Positions 42,171 through 51,375 of a stretch of DNA of 64,000 nt are shown piece by piece. The DNA lies in NCBI RefSeq assembly GCF_900107045.1, contig NZ_FNON01000009.1, positions 62,001 through 126,000 of the forward strand. Direction: 5' to 3'. This DNA comes from Amycolatopsis xylanica (lineage in GTDB: Bacteria > Actinomycetota > Actinomycetes > Mycobacteriales > Pseudonocardiaceae). The position numbers and the translations under genes are program-made. The notes beneath the pieces were generated by a model, which was not told where the DNA came from, made no database searches, and saw only the letters and a list, made by a program, of their open reading frames with translations. Every line of letters starts with the position of its first letter. Position 1 is the stretch's first letter.

Positions 42171-42192
42171 CCGGCGCCGCCTGGCCCCGCGC

Positions 42193-42651
42193 TCAGGTGC
42201 GGGACCAGGCCGCCCGCATCCACTGGATGCCGAGCAGCATGGTGGCCAGCCAGGCGACGATCATGCCGATGCCCGGCCCGGTGCCGATCGCGTTGGCCGC
42301 GACCGAGGACTGCTGCGACCAGATCGCCAGTATCCCGTCGACGAAGGCGAACCAGCCGCCGACCGCGCACACCCACGCCATCCACCAGCGGCGCAGCGCC
42401 AATGTCAGCGCGGACGCGAAGACGCCGACACCGGTCGAGGTCGCGGCGAACAGCTGCGGGATGCCACCGCCCTGGCCGGTCAGCACCTGCCAGCCGACGT
42501 GGTCGCCGACCCACGGCAGCAGCTGGCCGATGATCAGCACGAACACCAGCACCGCGATGGTGAACCCGCGCTTGCCGAGATCGATCGTGCGCGCGGCCTT
42601 CTCGACGACGCTGTCCACGTCGGCGGCGAGCTGTTCGTCCATGTCGTTCAC
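42193..42651 (-). CDS. Conserved membrane protein with four helices (Rv2732c-like)
   Basis: 152 residues with about four membrane helices (about 32-50, 70-90, 92-112, 128-146). GTG at 42651 overlaps the miaB stop (GTGA), so it is coupled to miaB, an arrangement also seen in mycobacteria. No motif reveals a function. Confidence 0.75.
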   Translation of the reverse strand: MNDMDEQLAADVDSVVEKAARTIDLGKRGFTIAVLVFVLIIGQLLPWVGDHVGWQVLTGQGGGIPQLFAATSTGVGVFASALTLALRRWWMAWVCAVGGWFAFVDGILAIWSQQSSVAANAIGTGPGIGMIVAWLATMLLGIQWMRAAWSRT

Positions 42652-44129
42652 AGTGAGCACCCACCGGTCGTAGCGGGCAACGGCGCGGGCGCGCCGAAGG
42701 AGGGCAGGCCGAGGCCGACGCCATCGGTCTTGGGACGCAGTCCGGCCTCGGCGTTGTCACCCGCGCGGGTGCGCCGGTGCGAGAGCAGGTCGCCGTCGGC
42801 CACCAGATGGTGCGGCGCGCCGTAGGTCACCACGGTCTCGACGATGTCGCCGGGCCGCACCGACCGGTCGATCATCGGCCCGGTCGGGGTGAAGTGCACG
42901 AGCCTGCCGTCGCGGGCGCGGCCGCTCATGCGCTGGGTTTCGGCGTCCTTGCGGCCTTCGCCGGTCGCGACGAGCAGTTCGACCTTGCGGCCGACGATCT
43001 TCTTGTTCTCGTCCCACGCGACGTCGTTGACCAGCTTCACGAGCCGCTCGTAGCGCTCCTGCACCACGGCCTTCGGCAGCTGGTCCGGCATCGTGGCGGC
43101 GGGCGTGCCGGGGCGCTGCGAGTACTGGAACGTGAACGCGCTGGAGAACCGCGCCTCCGCGACGACGTCCATGGTCGCCTGGAAGTCCTCCTCGGTCTCA
43201 CCGGGGAAGCCGACGATGATGTCGGTGGTGATCGCGGCGTCCGGCATCGACTCGCGCACCCGGTCCAGGATGCCGAGGTACTTCGCCGAGCGGTACGACC
43301 GCTTCATCTCGCGCAGCAGCCGGTCCGAACCGGACTGCAGCGGCATGTGCAGCTGGGGGCAGACATTCGGCGTCTCGGCCATCGCGTCGATGACGTCCTC
43401 GGTGAACGCGGCCGGGTGCGGCGAGGTGAACCGGACGCGCTCCAGGCCCTCGATATCGCCGCAGGCACGCAGCAGCTTGCCGAACGCGAGCCGGTCCCCG
43501 AACTCGACGCCGTAGGAGTTGACGTTCTGCCCGAGCAGCGTCACCTCCAGCACGCCCTCGTCAACCAGCGCCTGCACCTCGGCCAGCACATCACCGGGAC
43601 GGCGGTCCTTTTCCTTGCCGCGCAACGCGGGCACGATGCAGAACGTGCAGGTGTTGTTGCACCCCACCGAAATCGACACCCAGCCCGCGTACGCCGACTC
43701 GCGCCGCGCCGGCAGCGTCGACGGGAACGTCTCCAGCGACTCGAGGATCTCGACCTGCGCCTCGTCGTTGTGCCTGGCGCGCTCCAGCAGCGTCGGCAGC
43801 GAGCCGAGGTTGTGCGTGCCGAACACGACGTCCACCCACGGCGCCCGCTTGACGATCTCGCCGCGGTCCTTCTGCGCGAGGCAGCCGCCGACGGCGATCT
43901 GCATGCCGGGGTTCGCGATCTTGTCCGGCCGGATGTGGCCGAGCGTGCCGTACAGCTTGTTGTCGGCGTTCTCCCTGACCGCGCAGGTGTTGAACACGAT
44001 CAGGTCAGGGGTGCCCTCATCCTCGGCCGGGACGTAACCGGCACCCTCGAGCTGGCCCGCGAGCCGCTCCGAGTCGTGCACGTTCATCTGGCAGCCGAAG
44101 GTACGGATCTGGTAAGTGCGCGCGCTCAT
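42648..44129 (-). CDS. miaB: tRNA-2-methylthio-N6-dimethylallyladenosine synthase
   Basis: 493 residues. The N-terminal UPF0004 domain starts TYQIRTFGCQMNVHDSE with further cluster cysteines (FNTCAVRENA, GGCLAQ). The radical-SAM motif is GCNNTCTFC, and a C-terminal TRAM domain follows. It methylthiolates the i6A37 made by MiaA. ATG at 44129 is fixed by homology. About 35 residues at the C-terminus past the TRAM domain are poorly conserved, and the stop overlaps the next gene. Confidence 0.95.
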   Translation of the reverse strand: MSARTYQIRTFGCQMNVHDSERLAGQLEGAGYVPAEDEGTPDLIVFNTCAVRENADNKLYGTLGHIRPDKIANPGMQIAVGGCLAQKDRGEIVKRAPWVDVVFGTHNLGSLPTLLERARHNDEAQVEILESLETFPSTLPARRESAYAGWVSISVGCNNTCTFCIVPALRGKEKDRRPGDVLAEVQALVDEGVLEVTLLGQNVNSYGVEFGDRLAFGKLLRACGDIEGLERVRFTSPHPAAFTEDVIDAMAETPNVCPQLHMPLQSGSDRLLREMKRSYRSAKYLGILDRVRESMPDAAITTDIIVGFPGETEEDFQATMDVVAEARFSSAFTFQYSQRPGTPAATMPDQLPKAVVQERYERLVKLVNDVAWDENKKIVGRKVELLVATGEGRKDAETQRMSGRARDGRLVHFTPTGPMIDRSVRPGDIVETVVTYGAPHHLVADGDLLSHRRTRAGDNAEAGLRPKTDGVGLGLPSFGAPAPLPATTGGCSL

Positions 44130-44177
44130 CTCGCGTTCGAGAGTACGCGGTTGACCTGGTCTGGCACGATCGGGCCC

Positions 44178-45089
44178 GTGACTGTGACCCGCCGGATCAG
44201 CCTCCTCACACTGACCTTGGTGCTGCTCGCGGGCTGTACGCCGGACTTGTCCGGAGAGCACGTGACGATCGCGGGCGGTGTCGACGGCGGGGTCTACTCC
44301 AAGCTCGCGCATTCGCTGTCCGGGGTGTGGGCGCGTGGCCTCGGGCTGGCCGAGGCGCCCAAGGTACTGACGAGCAAGGGCTCACCGGACAACCTCGACA
44401 AGCTCGCGAGCCACGAGGCCGACGTCGCCTTCAGCGCGGCCGATGTGACGACCGGGCGCGCCGGGCTGCAGGCGCTGGCGCGGGTCTACGACGACTACCT
44501 GCACGTGGTCGTGCTGCGGAACTCCACGATCAACCAGCTCACCGACCTCAAGGACCGCAGGCTGGCGATCGGGCTGCCGGACTCCGGCGTCGCGCACATC
44601 GCGCAGGTGCTGCTCGACCGGATCGGCATCACGCCGAAGGAGAAGAAGTCACTCAGCCTCGAACCCGCGCTCAAGGAGCTCAAAGACGGCACGGTCGACG
44701 TGGTGTTCTGGTCGGGCGGGCTGCCGACCGACGCGATCACGCAGGCCAGCCAGTCGACGCAGCTGCGGCTGCTCGACATCGGCTCGGCCATGGACCAGAT
44801 GCGCATCGCGAACCCGGTGTACCGGCGGGCGACCATCCCGGCGTCGGCGTACCCGCTGATCGGCGGGAACCCGGTGACCACGCTGGTCGTGCCGAACTAC
44901 CTGGTGGTGCGCACGGACATGAGCGCGGACCTGGCGCACGCGCTGGTCTCGACGCTGTACGACTCGGTCGGCGAGCTGGGCATGGTGAGCGCGGCCGCGG
45001 AGTCCATCGACGTGCATCCCGGTATCGAGACGATGCCGCTGGACCTACATCCGGGCGCGCTCAGGTACTACCGCGATCGGAAGCCCTGA
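44178..45089 (+). CDS. TAXI-family solute-binding lipoprotein
   Basis: 303 residues. The signal peptide ends in the lipobox LLAGC, so it is a membrane-anchored lipoprotein. The mature part has the TAXI (TRAP-associated) pattern, with VTIAGGVDGGVYSKLAHSL, EADVAFSAADV and a C-terminal VHPGIETMPLDLHPGALRYYR. Many TAXI proteins serve TRAP transporters, but no DctQM-like membrane genes are here. It faces a two-component system and overlaps the kinase gene by 29 bases, which suggests a ligand-sensing role. GTG at 44178 is used; GTG 44184 is also possible. Confidence 0.82.
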   Translation: MTVTRRISLLTLTLVLLAGCTPDLSGEHVTIAGGVDGGVYSKLAHSLSGVWARGLGLAEAPKVLTSKGSPDNLDKLASHEADVAFSAADVTTGRAGLQALARVYDDYLHVVVLRNSTINQLTDLKDRRLAIGLPDSGVAHIAQVLLDRIGITPKEKKSLSLEPALKELKDGTVDVVFWSGGLPTDAITQASQSTQLRLLDIGSAMDQMRIANPVYRRATIPASAYPLIGGNPVTTLVVPNYLVVRTDMSADLAHALVSTLYDSVGELGMVSAAAESIDVHPGIETMPLDLHPGALRYYRDRKP

Positions 45090-46473
45090 CCGGCAGCGTC
45101 ACGATCACACGCAGGCCGCCGCCGTCCGGCAGCTCCAGGCGCACGCGGCCGTCCGCGAGCGTGGCGATCTCGCTGACGATCGCGAGGCCCAGCCCGGAGC
45201 CAGGCACGTTCTGATGCGACTGGCTGCGCCAGAACCGGTCGGTGGCACGTTCGAGCTCCTCGGGCCGCAGCCCCGGCCCGTGGTCGCGGACCGAGAGCTC
45301 GACGCCGTCTTCGACCGCCTCGACCCCGATCTCGACCACCGAACCCGGCTCGGAGAACTTCAGCGCGTTGTCGATCAGGTTGTCGAGCACGACCTCGAGC
45401 CCGCGCGCGGGGGTGAGCACTTCGAGCCCGCCGCCGAGGCCGTGTGTCTCCAGCCCGACGCGGTCGGCCTTGGCGACCACGCGCCAGTCCGCCACCCGGT
45501 CGGCGATCGAGGTGTCGAGGTCGGCGAGCACCAGATCGCCCGCGGATGCCTCGGCCCTCGCCATCGACAGCAGCCCGTCGAGGATCTGGTTGAGCCGGTC
45601 GGCGTCGGCGACCGCGGCTTCGAGCTCCTCGTCGGCCGCCGGGTCGACGTGCCCGTCGAGGTTGCCGAGCCGCAGCTTGAGCGCGGTCAGCGGGTTGCGG
45701 AGCTGATGCGACGCGTCCGCGACGAACGCGCGCTGGGCGAGCAGCGCCTCGCCGACGCTCGCGGCCATCCGGTCGAAGGAGCTGCCGAGCTTGCGCAGCT
45801 CCGGCGGCCCGCTGGCGGCGCCGACCAGTTCCACGTCGCGCCCACTGACCACGGCGGCGACCAGCGACTCGGTCGCCTCGTCCAGCCTGCGCACCGGGCG
45901 CAGGATCCAGCGCACCACCGGCAGCGCGACCAGCAGCGCCAGGCTGAACGCCAGCACCGCGCCCGCGGCGATCAGCGTCCAGTAGACGACCAGCAGCGTG
46001 CGCGCCTTGCCCGTGTCCGACACGGTCACGACCGCGCCACGCACCTCGCCGTCGATCAGGATCGGCTCGGCGAGCACCAGCGGGCTGCCGTCCCACGGCA
46101 TCAGCACCGCGCCGGGCTCGGGACGCCTGCCCGCCAGCGCGGTGTTGATGCTGCTGGTGATGCTCGGCCCGAGCCTGCCGAACGGGGTGCCGTCGCTGCT
46201 GGCGAACGAGGCCAGCTGCCGGTCCTTGTTGATCACGGCGATCGAGACGCCGTAGACCTCGCTGTAGCGGCGCAGCTGGCCGTCGAGCTCGTCGGTGCGG
46301 GCGTCCACGATGGGCCGCTGCGCGACCGAGGCGAACCGCGAGGTGTCGGTGAGCCGGTCGAGGAACAGCTCCTGCTGCACCCGGCCCGCGACGGCGAGCG
46401 CCAGCGGGACGCCGAGGCCGAACACCAGCAGCGCGACCAGTGACAGCACGATCGCCTGCAGTCTCAGGCGCAT
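45061..46473 (-). CDS. Sensor histidine kinase
   Basis: 470 residues: two membrane helices (about 7-30 and 160-185) flank a sensor domain of about 130 residues. HAMP follows, then the H-box DASHQLRNPLTALKL with H256, N-box DNLIDNALKFS and G-box GSGLGLAIV. It starts four bases after its response regulator and overlaps the convergent TAXI gene at its 3' end. The extracytoplasmic sensor could contact the TAXI lipoprotein; that is inference. Confidence 0.92.
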   Translation of the reverse strand: MRLRLQAIVLSLVALLVFGLGVPLALAVAGRVQQELFLDRLTDTSRFASVAQRPIVDARTDELDGQLRRYSEVYGVSIAVINKDRQLASFASSDGTPFGRLGPSITSSINTALAGRRPEPGAVLMPWDGSPLVLAEPILIDGEVRGAVVTVSDTGKARTLLVVYWTLIAAGAVLAFSLALLVALPVVRWILRPVRRLDEATESLVAAVVSGRDVELVGAASGPPELRKLGSSFDRMAASVGEALLAQRAFVADASHQLRNPLTALKLRLGNLDGHVDPAADEELEAAVADADRLNQILDGLLSMARAEASAGDLVLADLDTSIADRVADWRVVAKADRVGLETHGLGGGLEVLTPARGLEVVLDNLIDNALKFSEPGSVVEIGVEAVEDGVELSVRDHGPGLRPEELERATDRFWRSQSHQNVPGSGLGLAIVSEIATLADGRVRLELPDGGGLRVIVTLPVRASDRGST

Positions 46474-46477
46474 CGGA

Positions 46478-47161
46478 TCACTCCCGTTCCGGCTGGCCGG
46501 CCAGCCGGTAGCCCACCCCGCGGACGGTCTCGATCATCGCGGGACGGCCGAGCTTGGTGCGCAGCGTCGCGATGTGGACGTCGAGCGAGCGGCTCTCCGC
46601 CGGCCCGCTGCGGCCCCAGACCTCGACGAGCACGTGCTCGCGGGTGCACACCGCGCCGCGGGCGGCGACGACCAGGGTCAGCACCTGGAACTCCTTGCGG
46701 GACAAGGGAACCACGGCGCCACCGACGCGCACCTCATGCCGGTCGAGGTCGACGTGCACGTCGTCGATGCGCACCACGCCGGTCGGCGCGGGCGACACGA
46801 CGCCGCCGTCGCCGCGCCTGCGGCGGACCGCGTGCACGCGGGCGACGAGCTCCTCGACGTTGTACGGCTTGACCAGATAGTCGTCGGCGCCGGCGCGCAG
46901 GCCGAGGATCCGGTCCTCCACTTCGCCGCGCGCGGAGACCACGATGACCGCGACGTCGCTGACCGCGCGGATCTGGCGGCACAGCACGATCCCGTCGACG
47001 TCGGGCAGGCCGAGGTCGAGCAGGACCACGTCGACCTCATGCACCCGATCGAGCACCCCGGCGCCCGAGGCCAGCCTGCGGATCACCAGTCCCCGGCGGA
47101 CGAGCGCGGGCGTGAGGGCTCCGGCGACACGGTCGTCGTCCTCTACGAGCAATACCCGCAA
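46478..47161 (-). CDS. OmpR/PhoB family response regulator
   Basis: 227 residues. The receiver domain has acidic VEDDD, phospho-acceptor D49 (VLLDLGLPDVDG) and the KPYN lysine. The C-terminal winged helix (about 130-222) has SRSLDVHIATLRTKLG. The likely start is TTG at 47161 with AGGGGAACAAGGC in front, an unusual start codon that may limit expression. It is first gene of a regulator-kinase operon, divergent from gluA. Confidence 0.9.
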   Translation of the reverse strand: MRVLLVEDDDRVAGALTPALVRRGLVIRRLASGAGVLDRVHEVDVVLLDLGLPDVDGIVLCRQIRAVSDVAVIVVSARGEVEDRILGLRAGADDYLVKPYNVEELVARVHAVRRRRGDGGVVSPAPTGVVRIDDVHVDLDRHEVRVGGAVVPLSRKEFQVLTLVVAARGAVCTREHVLVEVWGRSGPAESRSLDVHIATLRTKLGRPAMIETVRGVGYRLAGQPERE

Positions 47162-47427
47162 GCCTTGTTCCCCTCCCTGAGGCCGCCCGAGCGGGCGAAC
47201 CGGTGACGGACCGTGACCGATCCAGATTACACCGGGTGTGACCCCGGTAACGTCGTCCGTTTCGCCGGACTAGGGTGATCAGTGGTGATGAGGGGGAACG
47301 ATACGGACTTGAAACCCTAAGTGTGGGTCAAGCGGGCTTTACATCGAGTTCGGCGGGAGTAGGTTTCCGCCATCGCGTGCTCGCTCTCGTGGACAACCTA
47401 AGAACCAGCAAGGCTCGTGGAGGCCAG

Positions 47428-48183
<756 letters not shown>

Positions 48184-48235
48184 GCGTGGTACCGCGGCGC
48201 ACGCCGCACCGTCGAAACAAACAGGAGAGATTCAC

Positions 48236-49150
48236 ATGAGGATCCGCACCCTCGCGGTGGGACTGCTCGTCGGCGGTCTTGCGCTGACCGCCTGTGGCAA
48301 GGAAGGCACGCCGACCGACAAGCCCGCCGAGGGCCAGTCCGGCAACGCCGCCACGCTGCCGGAGTACGTGGTCGCGCAGAACGTGGACGTCGCGGGCTCC
48401 GCGGCCTTCGCCAAGGCCAAGGGCGCCAAGAAGATCACCATCGGCGTCAAGGACGACCAGCCCGGCCTCGGCAAGAAGGACGCGACGACCGGTCAGTACT
48501 CCGGTTTCGACATCGAGATCGCGCGCCTGGTCGCCGCCAGCCTCGGCTTCGGCAAGGACCAGATCGAGTACAAGGCCATCCCGTCGGCCAACCGCGAGCA
48601 GGCCATCACCAACGGTGACGTCGCCTACTACACCGGCACGTACACGATCAACGACAAGCGCAAGGCGCAGATCTCCTTCGCGGGCCCGTACTTCCAGGCA
48701 GGCCAGGACCTGCTGATCCGCGCGGACGACACGTCGATCACCGGCAAGGACACCCTCAAGGGCAAGAAGGTCTGCTCGGTGACCGGCTCGACGCCGATCC
48801 AGCGCGTGCGTGAGCAGAAGCTGACCGAGGACAACAACATCGTCGAGTTCCAGGGCTACTCGCAGTGTGTCGACAAGCTGCTGACCAAGGACGTCGACGC
48901 GGTCACCACCGATGACGCGATCCTCAAGGGCTTCGCCTCGCAGCAGCCGAAGGAGCTGAAGGTCATCGGCCAGCCGTTCTCCAAGGAGCCGTACGGCATC
49001 GGGCTCGGCCACGACGACAAGGCGCTGCGCGACAAGATCAACGACACCCTGCAGAAGGCGCTGGACGACGGCACCTGGCAGAAGATCTACGACGCCACGC
49101 TCGGCAAGTCGGGCTCGCCCGCGACCAAGCCGACCCTCGAGAAGTACTGA
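48236..49150 (+). CDS. gluB: Glutamate-binding lipoprotein
   Basis: 304 residues with lipobox LTAC near residue 20, anchoring it outside the membrane. The SBP family 3 fold has the signatures ITIGVKDDQPGLG and TGQYSGFDIEIARLVAASLGF, YYTGTYTINDKRK and GKKVCSVTGSTP. It is very like corynebacterial GluB. It delivers glutamate or a related acidic amino acid to GluCD. Confidence 0.92.
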   Translation: MRIRTLAVGLLVGGLALTACGKEGTPTDKPAEGQSGNAATLPEYVVAQNVDVAGSAAFAKAKGAKKITIGVKDDQPGLGKKDATTGQYSGFDIEIARLVAASLGFGKDQIEYKAIPSANREQAITNGDVAYYTGTYTINDKRKAQISFAGPYFQAGQDLLIRADDTSITGKDTLKGKKVCSVTGSTPIQRVREQKLTEDNNIVEFQGYSQCVDKLLTKDVDAVTTDDAILKGFASQQPKELKVIGQPFSKEPYGIGLGHDDKALRDKINDTLQKALDDGTWQKIYDATLGKSGSPATKPTLEKY

Positions 49151-49160
49151 CCGTCACGTC

Positions 49161-49193
49161 GCGGCCGGTGGATGAACGCTGTCCACCGGCCGC
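49161..49193 (+). terminator. Intra-operon hairpin between gluB and gluC
   Basis: GCGGCCGGTGGA and TCCACCGGCCGC form a perfect 12-bp stem with a 9-base loop, 11 bases after the gluB stop. Such hairpins commonly stabilise or partly terminate the message so that the binding protein exceeds the permeases. Confidence 0.7.
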
Positions 49194-49235
49194 GGTCGTA
49201 TCCACCTCTCCCGAGAAGGAAGCAGCGGGGGCTCG

Positions 49236-49883
49236 ATGAACGTCCTGCTCGACAATCTGGACCTCTTCGGTCCTTTCTTCCTCACCACGATCAAACTGTT
49301 CTTGCTCGCCGCGATCGGCAGCCTGATCTTCGGCACCTTCCTGGCGATGCTGCGGGTGAGCCCGGTGCCGGTGTTCCGCGCGTTCGGCACCGCCTACGTG
49401 ACCATCGTCCGCAACACCCCGCTGACGCTGGTCTTCCTCTTCATGGTCTTCGCCTTCCCGCTGCTGAAGGTCGTCAAGCTGGACTACTTCCCCGCCGCGG
49501 TGGTCGCGCTGACCGTGTACACCTCCGCGTTCATCTGCGAGGTGGTCCGCTCCGGGATCAACACCGTGCCGGTCGGCCAGGCCGAGGCGGCCCGCGCGCT
49601 CGGGCTGACCTTCACCCAGATCCTGGGCCAGATCGTGCTGCCGCAGGCGCTGCGGTCGGTGGTCCCGCCGCTGATCAGCACCCTGATCGCGTTGCTGAAG
49701 AACACCACGATCGCGGCCGGGTTCTCGGTCGCCGAAGCGGGCGCGATCCGGCAGTACCTGTCCGAACGCGGTGAGAACCAGCTGGTCGGGCTGCTCTGGG
49801 TGGCGCTCGGCTTCATCATCCTGGTTTCCGTGCTGTCGCTCGTCCAGCGCAGCCTGGAGAAGCGCTGGAGCGTGGCCCGATGA
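49236..49883 (+). CDS. gluC: Glutamate ABC importer, permease 1
   Basis: 215 residues with about five membrane helices. The EAA loop is GQAEAARALGLTFTQILGQIVLPQAL, which docks on the ATPase. Typical His/Glu/Gln-type permease of the family. It is separated from gluB by a hairpin and overlaps gluD by 4 bases (ATGA). Confidence 0.92.
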   Translation: MNVLLDNLDLFGPFFLTTIKLFLLAAIGSLIFGTFLAMLRVSPVPVFRAFGTAYVTIVRNTPLTLVFLFMVFAFPLLKVVKLDYFPAAVVALTVYTSAFICEVVRSGINTVPVGQAEAARALGLTFTQILGQIVLPQALRSVVPPLISTLIALLKNTTIAAGFSVAEAGAIRQYLSERGENQLVGLLWVALGFIILVSVLSLVQRSLEKRWSVAR

Positions 49884-50758
49884 GCAACGTCCTGTTCGAC
49901 ATCCCGGGCCCGAAGGCGCGCCTGCGCTACCGGGCGTTCGCGGTGATCGGCGTCGTGGCCGTGGTCGCGCTGATCGCGTTCGTCGTCTACCGCTTCTACG
50001 ACAGCGGCCAGTTCGCCCCGAGCAAGTGGGAATGGCTCGAGTACGCGCAGGTTCAGGAAGACCTGCTGAGCGCGACCTGGTTCACGCTCAAGGCGTTCGG
50101 CGCCGGCGCGGTGCTGGCCCTGATCTTCGGCGCGATCTTCGCGGCCGGCCGGCTTTCGGACCACGCGTGGCTGCGCGGCATCGCGGGCGTGGTGGTGGAG
50201 TTCTTCCGCGCGATCCCGCTGCTGGTCCTGATGTTCCTGTTCTACTACGGCCTGCCGATCGCGGGGGTCCAGACGACCCCGTTCCTCGCCGTGGTGCTGG
50301 GCCTGATGCTGTACAACGGCTCGGTGCTCGCGGAGATCTTCCGCGCGGGCATCCAGTCGCTGCCGCGCGGGCAGGCCGAAGCGGCGTACGCGCTGGGCAT
50401 GCGCAAGACACGCGTGATGATCTCGGTGCTGCTGCCGCAGGCGATCAGGGCGATGCTGCCGACGATCATCAGCCAGCTGGTGGTGCTGCTGAAGGACACC
50501 GCGCTCGGCTTCCTGATCACGTATCAGGAGCTGTTGTACTACGCCAAGTTCATCGGCTCGCAGGGCGATTTCGCCAGGCCGATCGTGCCGTCGACGCTCG
50601 TGGTCGGCGCGATCTACGTGGTGATGTGCCTGCTGCTGACGGCGCTGGCGAACTACCTGGAGAAGCGCAACCGCCGCAACAAGAAGGTCATCAAGACGAC
50701 CGGCGACAAAGCCAAGGAGATCGCCTTGGTCGCCGACGCCGGTGGCGGCGGAGTCTGA
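49880..50758 (+). CDS. gluD: Glutamate ABC importer, permease 2
   Basis: 292 residues with an extra N-terminal helix and about six in all. The EAA loop reads GQAEAAYALGMRKTRVMISVLLPQAI. Pairs with GluC to form the channel. A Lys/Arg-rich C-terminal tail (about 258-285) is cytoplasmic. Last gene of the operon, followed by a long palindrome. Confidence 0.92.
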   Translation: MSNVLFDIPGPKARLRYRAFAVIGVVAVVALIAFVVYRFYDSGQFAPSKWEWLEYAQVQEDLLSATWFTLKAFGAGAVLALIFGAIFAAGRLSDHAWLRGIAGVVVEFFRAIPLLVLMFLFYYGLPIAGVQTTPFLAVVLGLMLYNGSVLAEIFRAGIQSLPRGQAEAAYALGMRKTRVMISVLLPQAIRAMLPTIISQLVVLLKDTALGFLITYQELLYYAKFIGSQGDFARPIVPSTLVVGAIYVVMCLLLTALANYLEKRNRRNKKVIKTTGDKAKEIALVADAGGGGV

Positions 50759-50773
50759 GTTTCGGTCCCAACG

Positions 50774-50824
50774 GCATGAACGCCACTTTCATTACGCTGA
50801 ACGTAATGAAAGTGGCGTTCATGC
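50774..50824. repeat. Perfect palindrome, GAACGCC/GGCGTTC family (second copy)
   Basis: 23-base arms (50774-50796 and 50802-50824) pair perfectly around CTGAA. It shares outer TGAACGCC and central ACG/ACGT with 7143-7189. It lies 15 bases after gluD and probably terminates that operon. Confidence 0.78.
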
Positions 50825-50886
50825 GTATCCAGGGATGAGCCGCTTGGCCCTGTCGGAGGTAGCACGGGTCGGCTAGCGTCCGGCTC

Positions 50887-51336
50887 ATGGCGGGCAGGGA
50901 GCGAGTCGGACAAGACTCCATCCTGACCGCGCTGCCCGGCCTGTCCGGTAAATCCGTGCTGGTCGTCGGCTGCGGCGACGGTCACTACCCCCGGCTGTTC
51001 CGCCGGGCGGGCGCTTCGCGGGTCATGGGTGTGGACGGCTCGCAGGAGCTGATCGCCATCGCCCAGCGCGCCGAAGAACGGGATCCGCTGGGCATCTCGT
51101 ACGAGGTCCATGCGACGGCCCGGCTGCCGCGGATGGGCGTCTTCGACTTCGTCACGGTCGCTTGGCCTGCCGGGTCATCCGATATCGACGCGATAGTCGC
51201 GCGCCTTTCGCCGAATCTGAAACCCGGTGCGCGGCTGGTCATTCTGTCGCCGCTTCCCGAACTCGAAGCCGCTTTCGCGCGGGCGGGCTATCGCGTCCTC
51301 GAGTCCGATCAGGATTTATTGGTATTGGGGTTGTGA
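50887..51336 (+). CDS. Small SAM-dependent methyltransferase-like protein
   Basis: 149 residues with motif I VLVVGCGDGHYPRLF, the acidic strand end MGVDGSQEL and FDFVTVAWP in the motif IV position. This is a minimal Rossmann-like methyltransferase of about 150 residues with a shortened C-terminal part. The substrate is unknown. The stop codon lies inside the following palindrome. Confidence 0.75.
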   Translation: MAGRERVGQDSILTALPGLSGKSVLVVGCGDGHYPRLFRRAGASRVMGVDGSQELIAIAQRAEERDPLGISYEVHATARLPRMGVFDFVTVAWPAGSSDIDAIVARLSPNLKPGARLVILSPLPELEAAFARAGYRVLESDQDLLVLGL

Positions 51337-51375
51337 GCGTTGCGGGCGGTTAGAACCGCCCGCAACGCTCACGAC
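51330..51375. repeat. GTGAGCGTT-family palindrome 7, terminator between convergent genes
   Basis: 22-base arms around AG with a single mismatch. It exactly fills the space between two convergent genes: it contains the methyltransferase stop (51334-51336) and its last base is the final base of the HD gene's stop. Confidence 0.85.

Noticed and set aside
42777..44177. Long plus-strand frame leading into the TAXI gene
   Set aside because: It is the antisense shadow of miaB. Its residues are Arg/His/Val-rich without motifs, and the signal peptide with lipobox starts at 44178.
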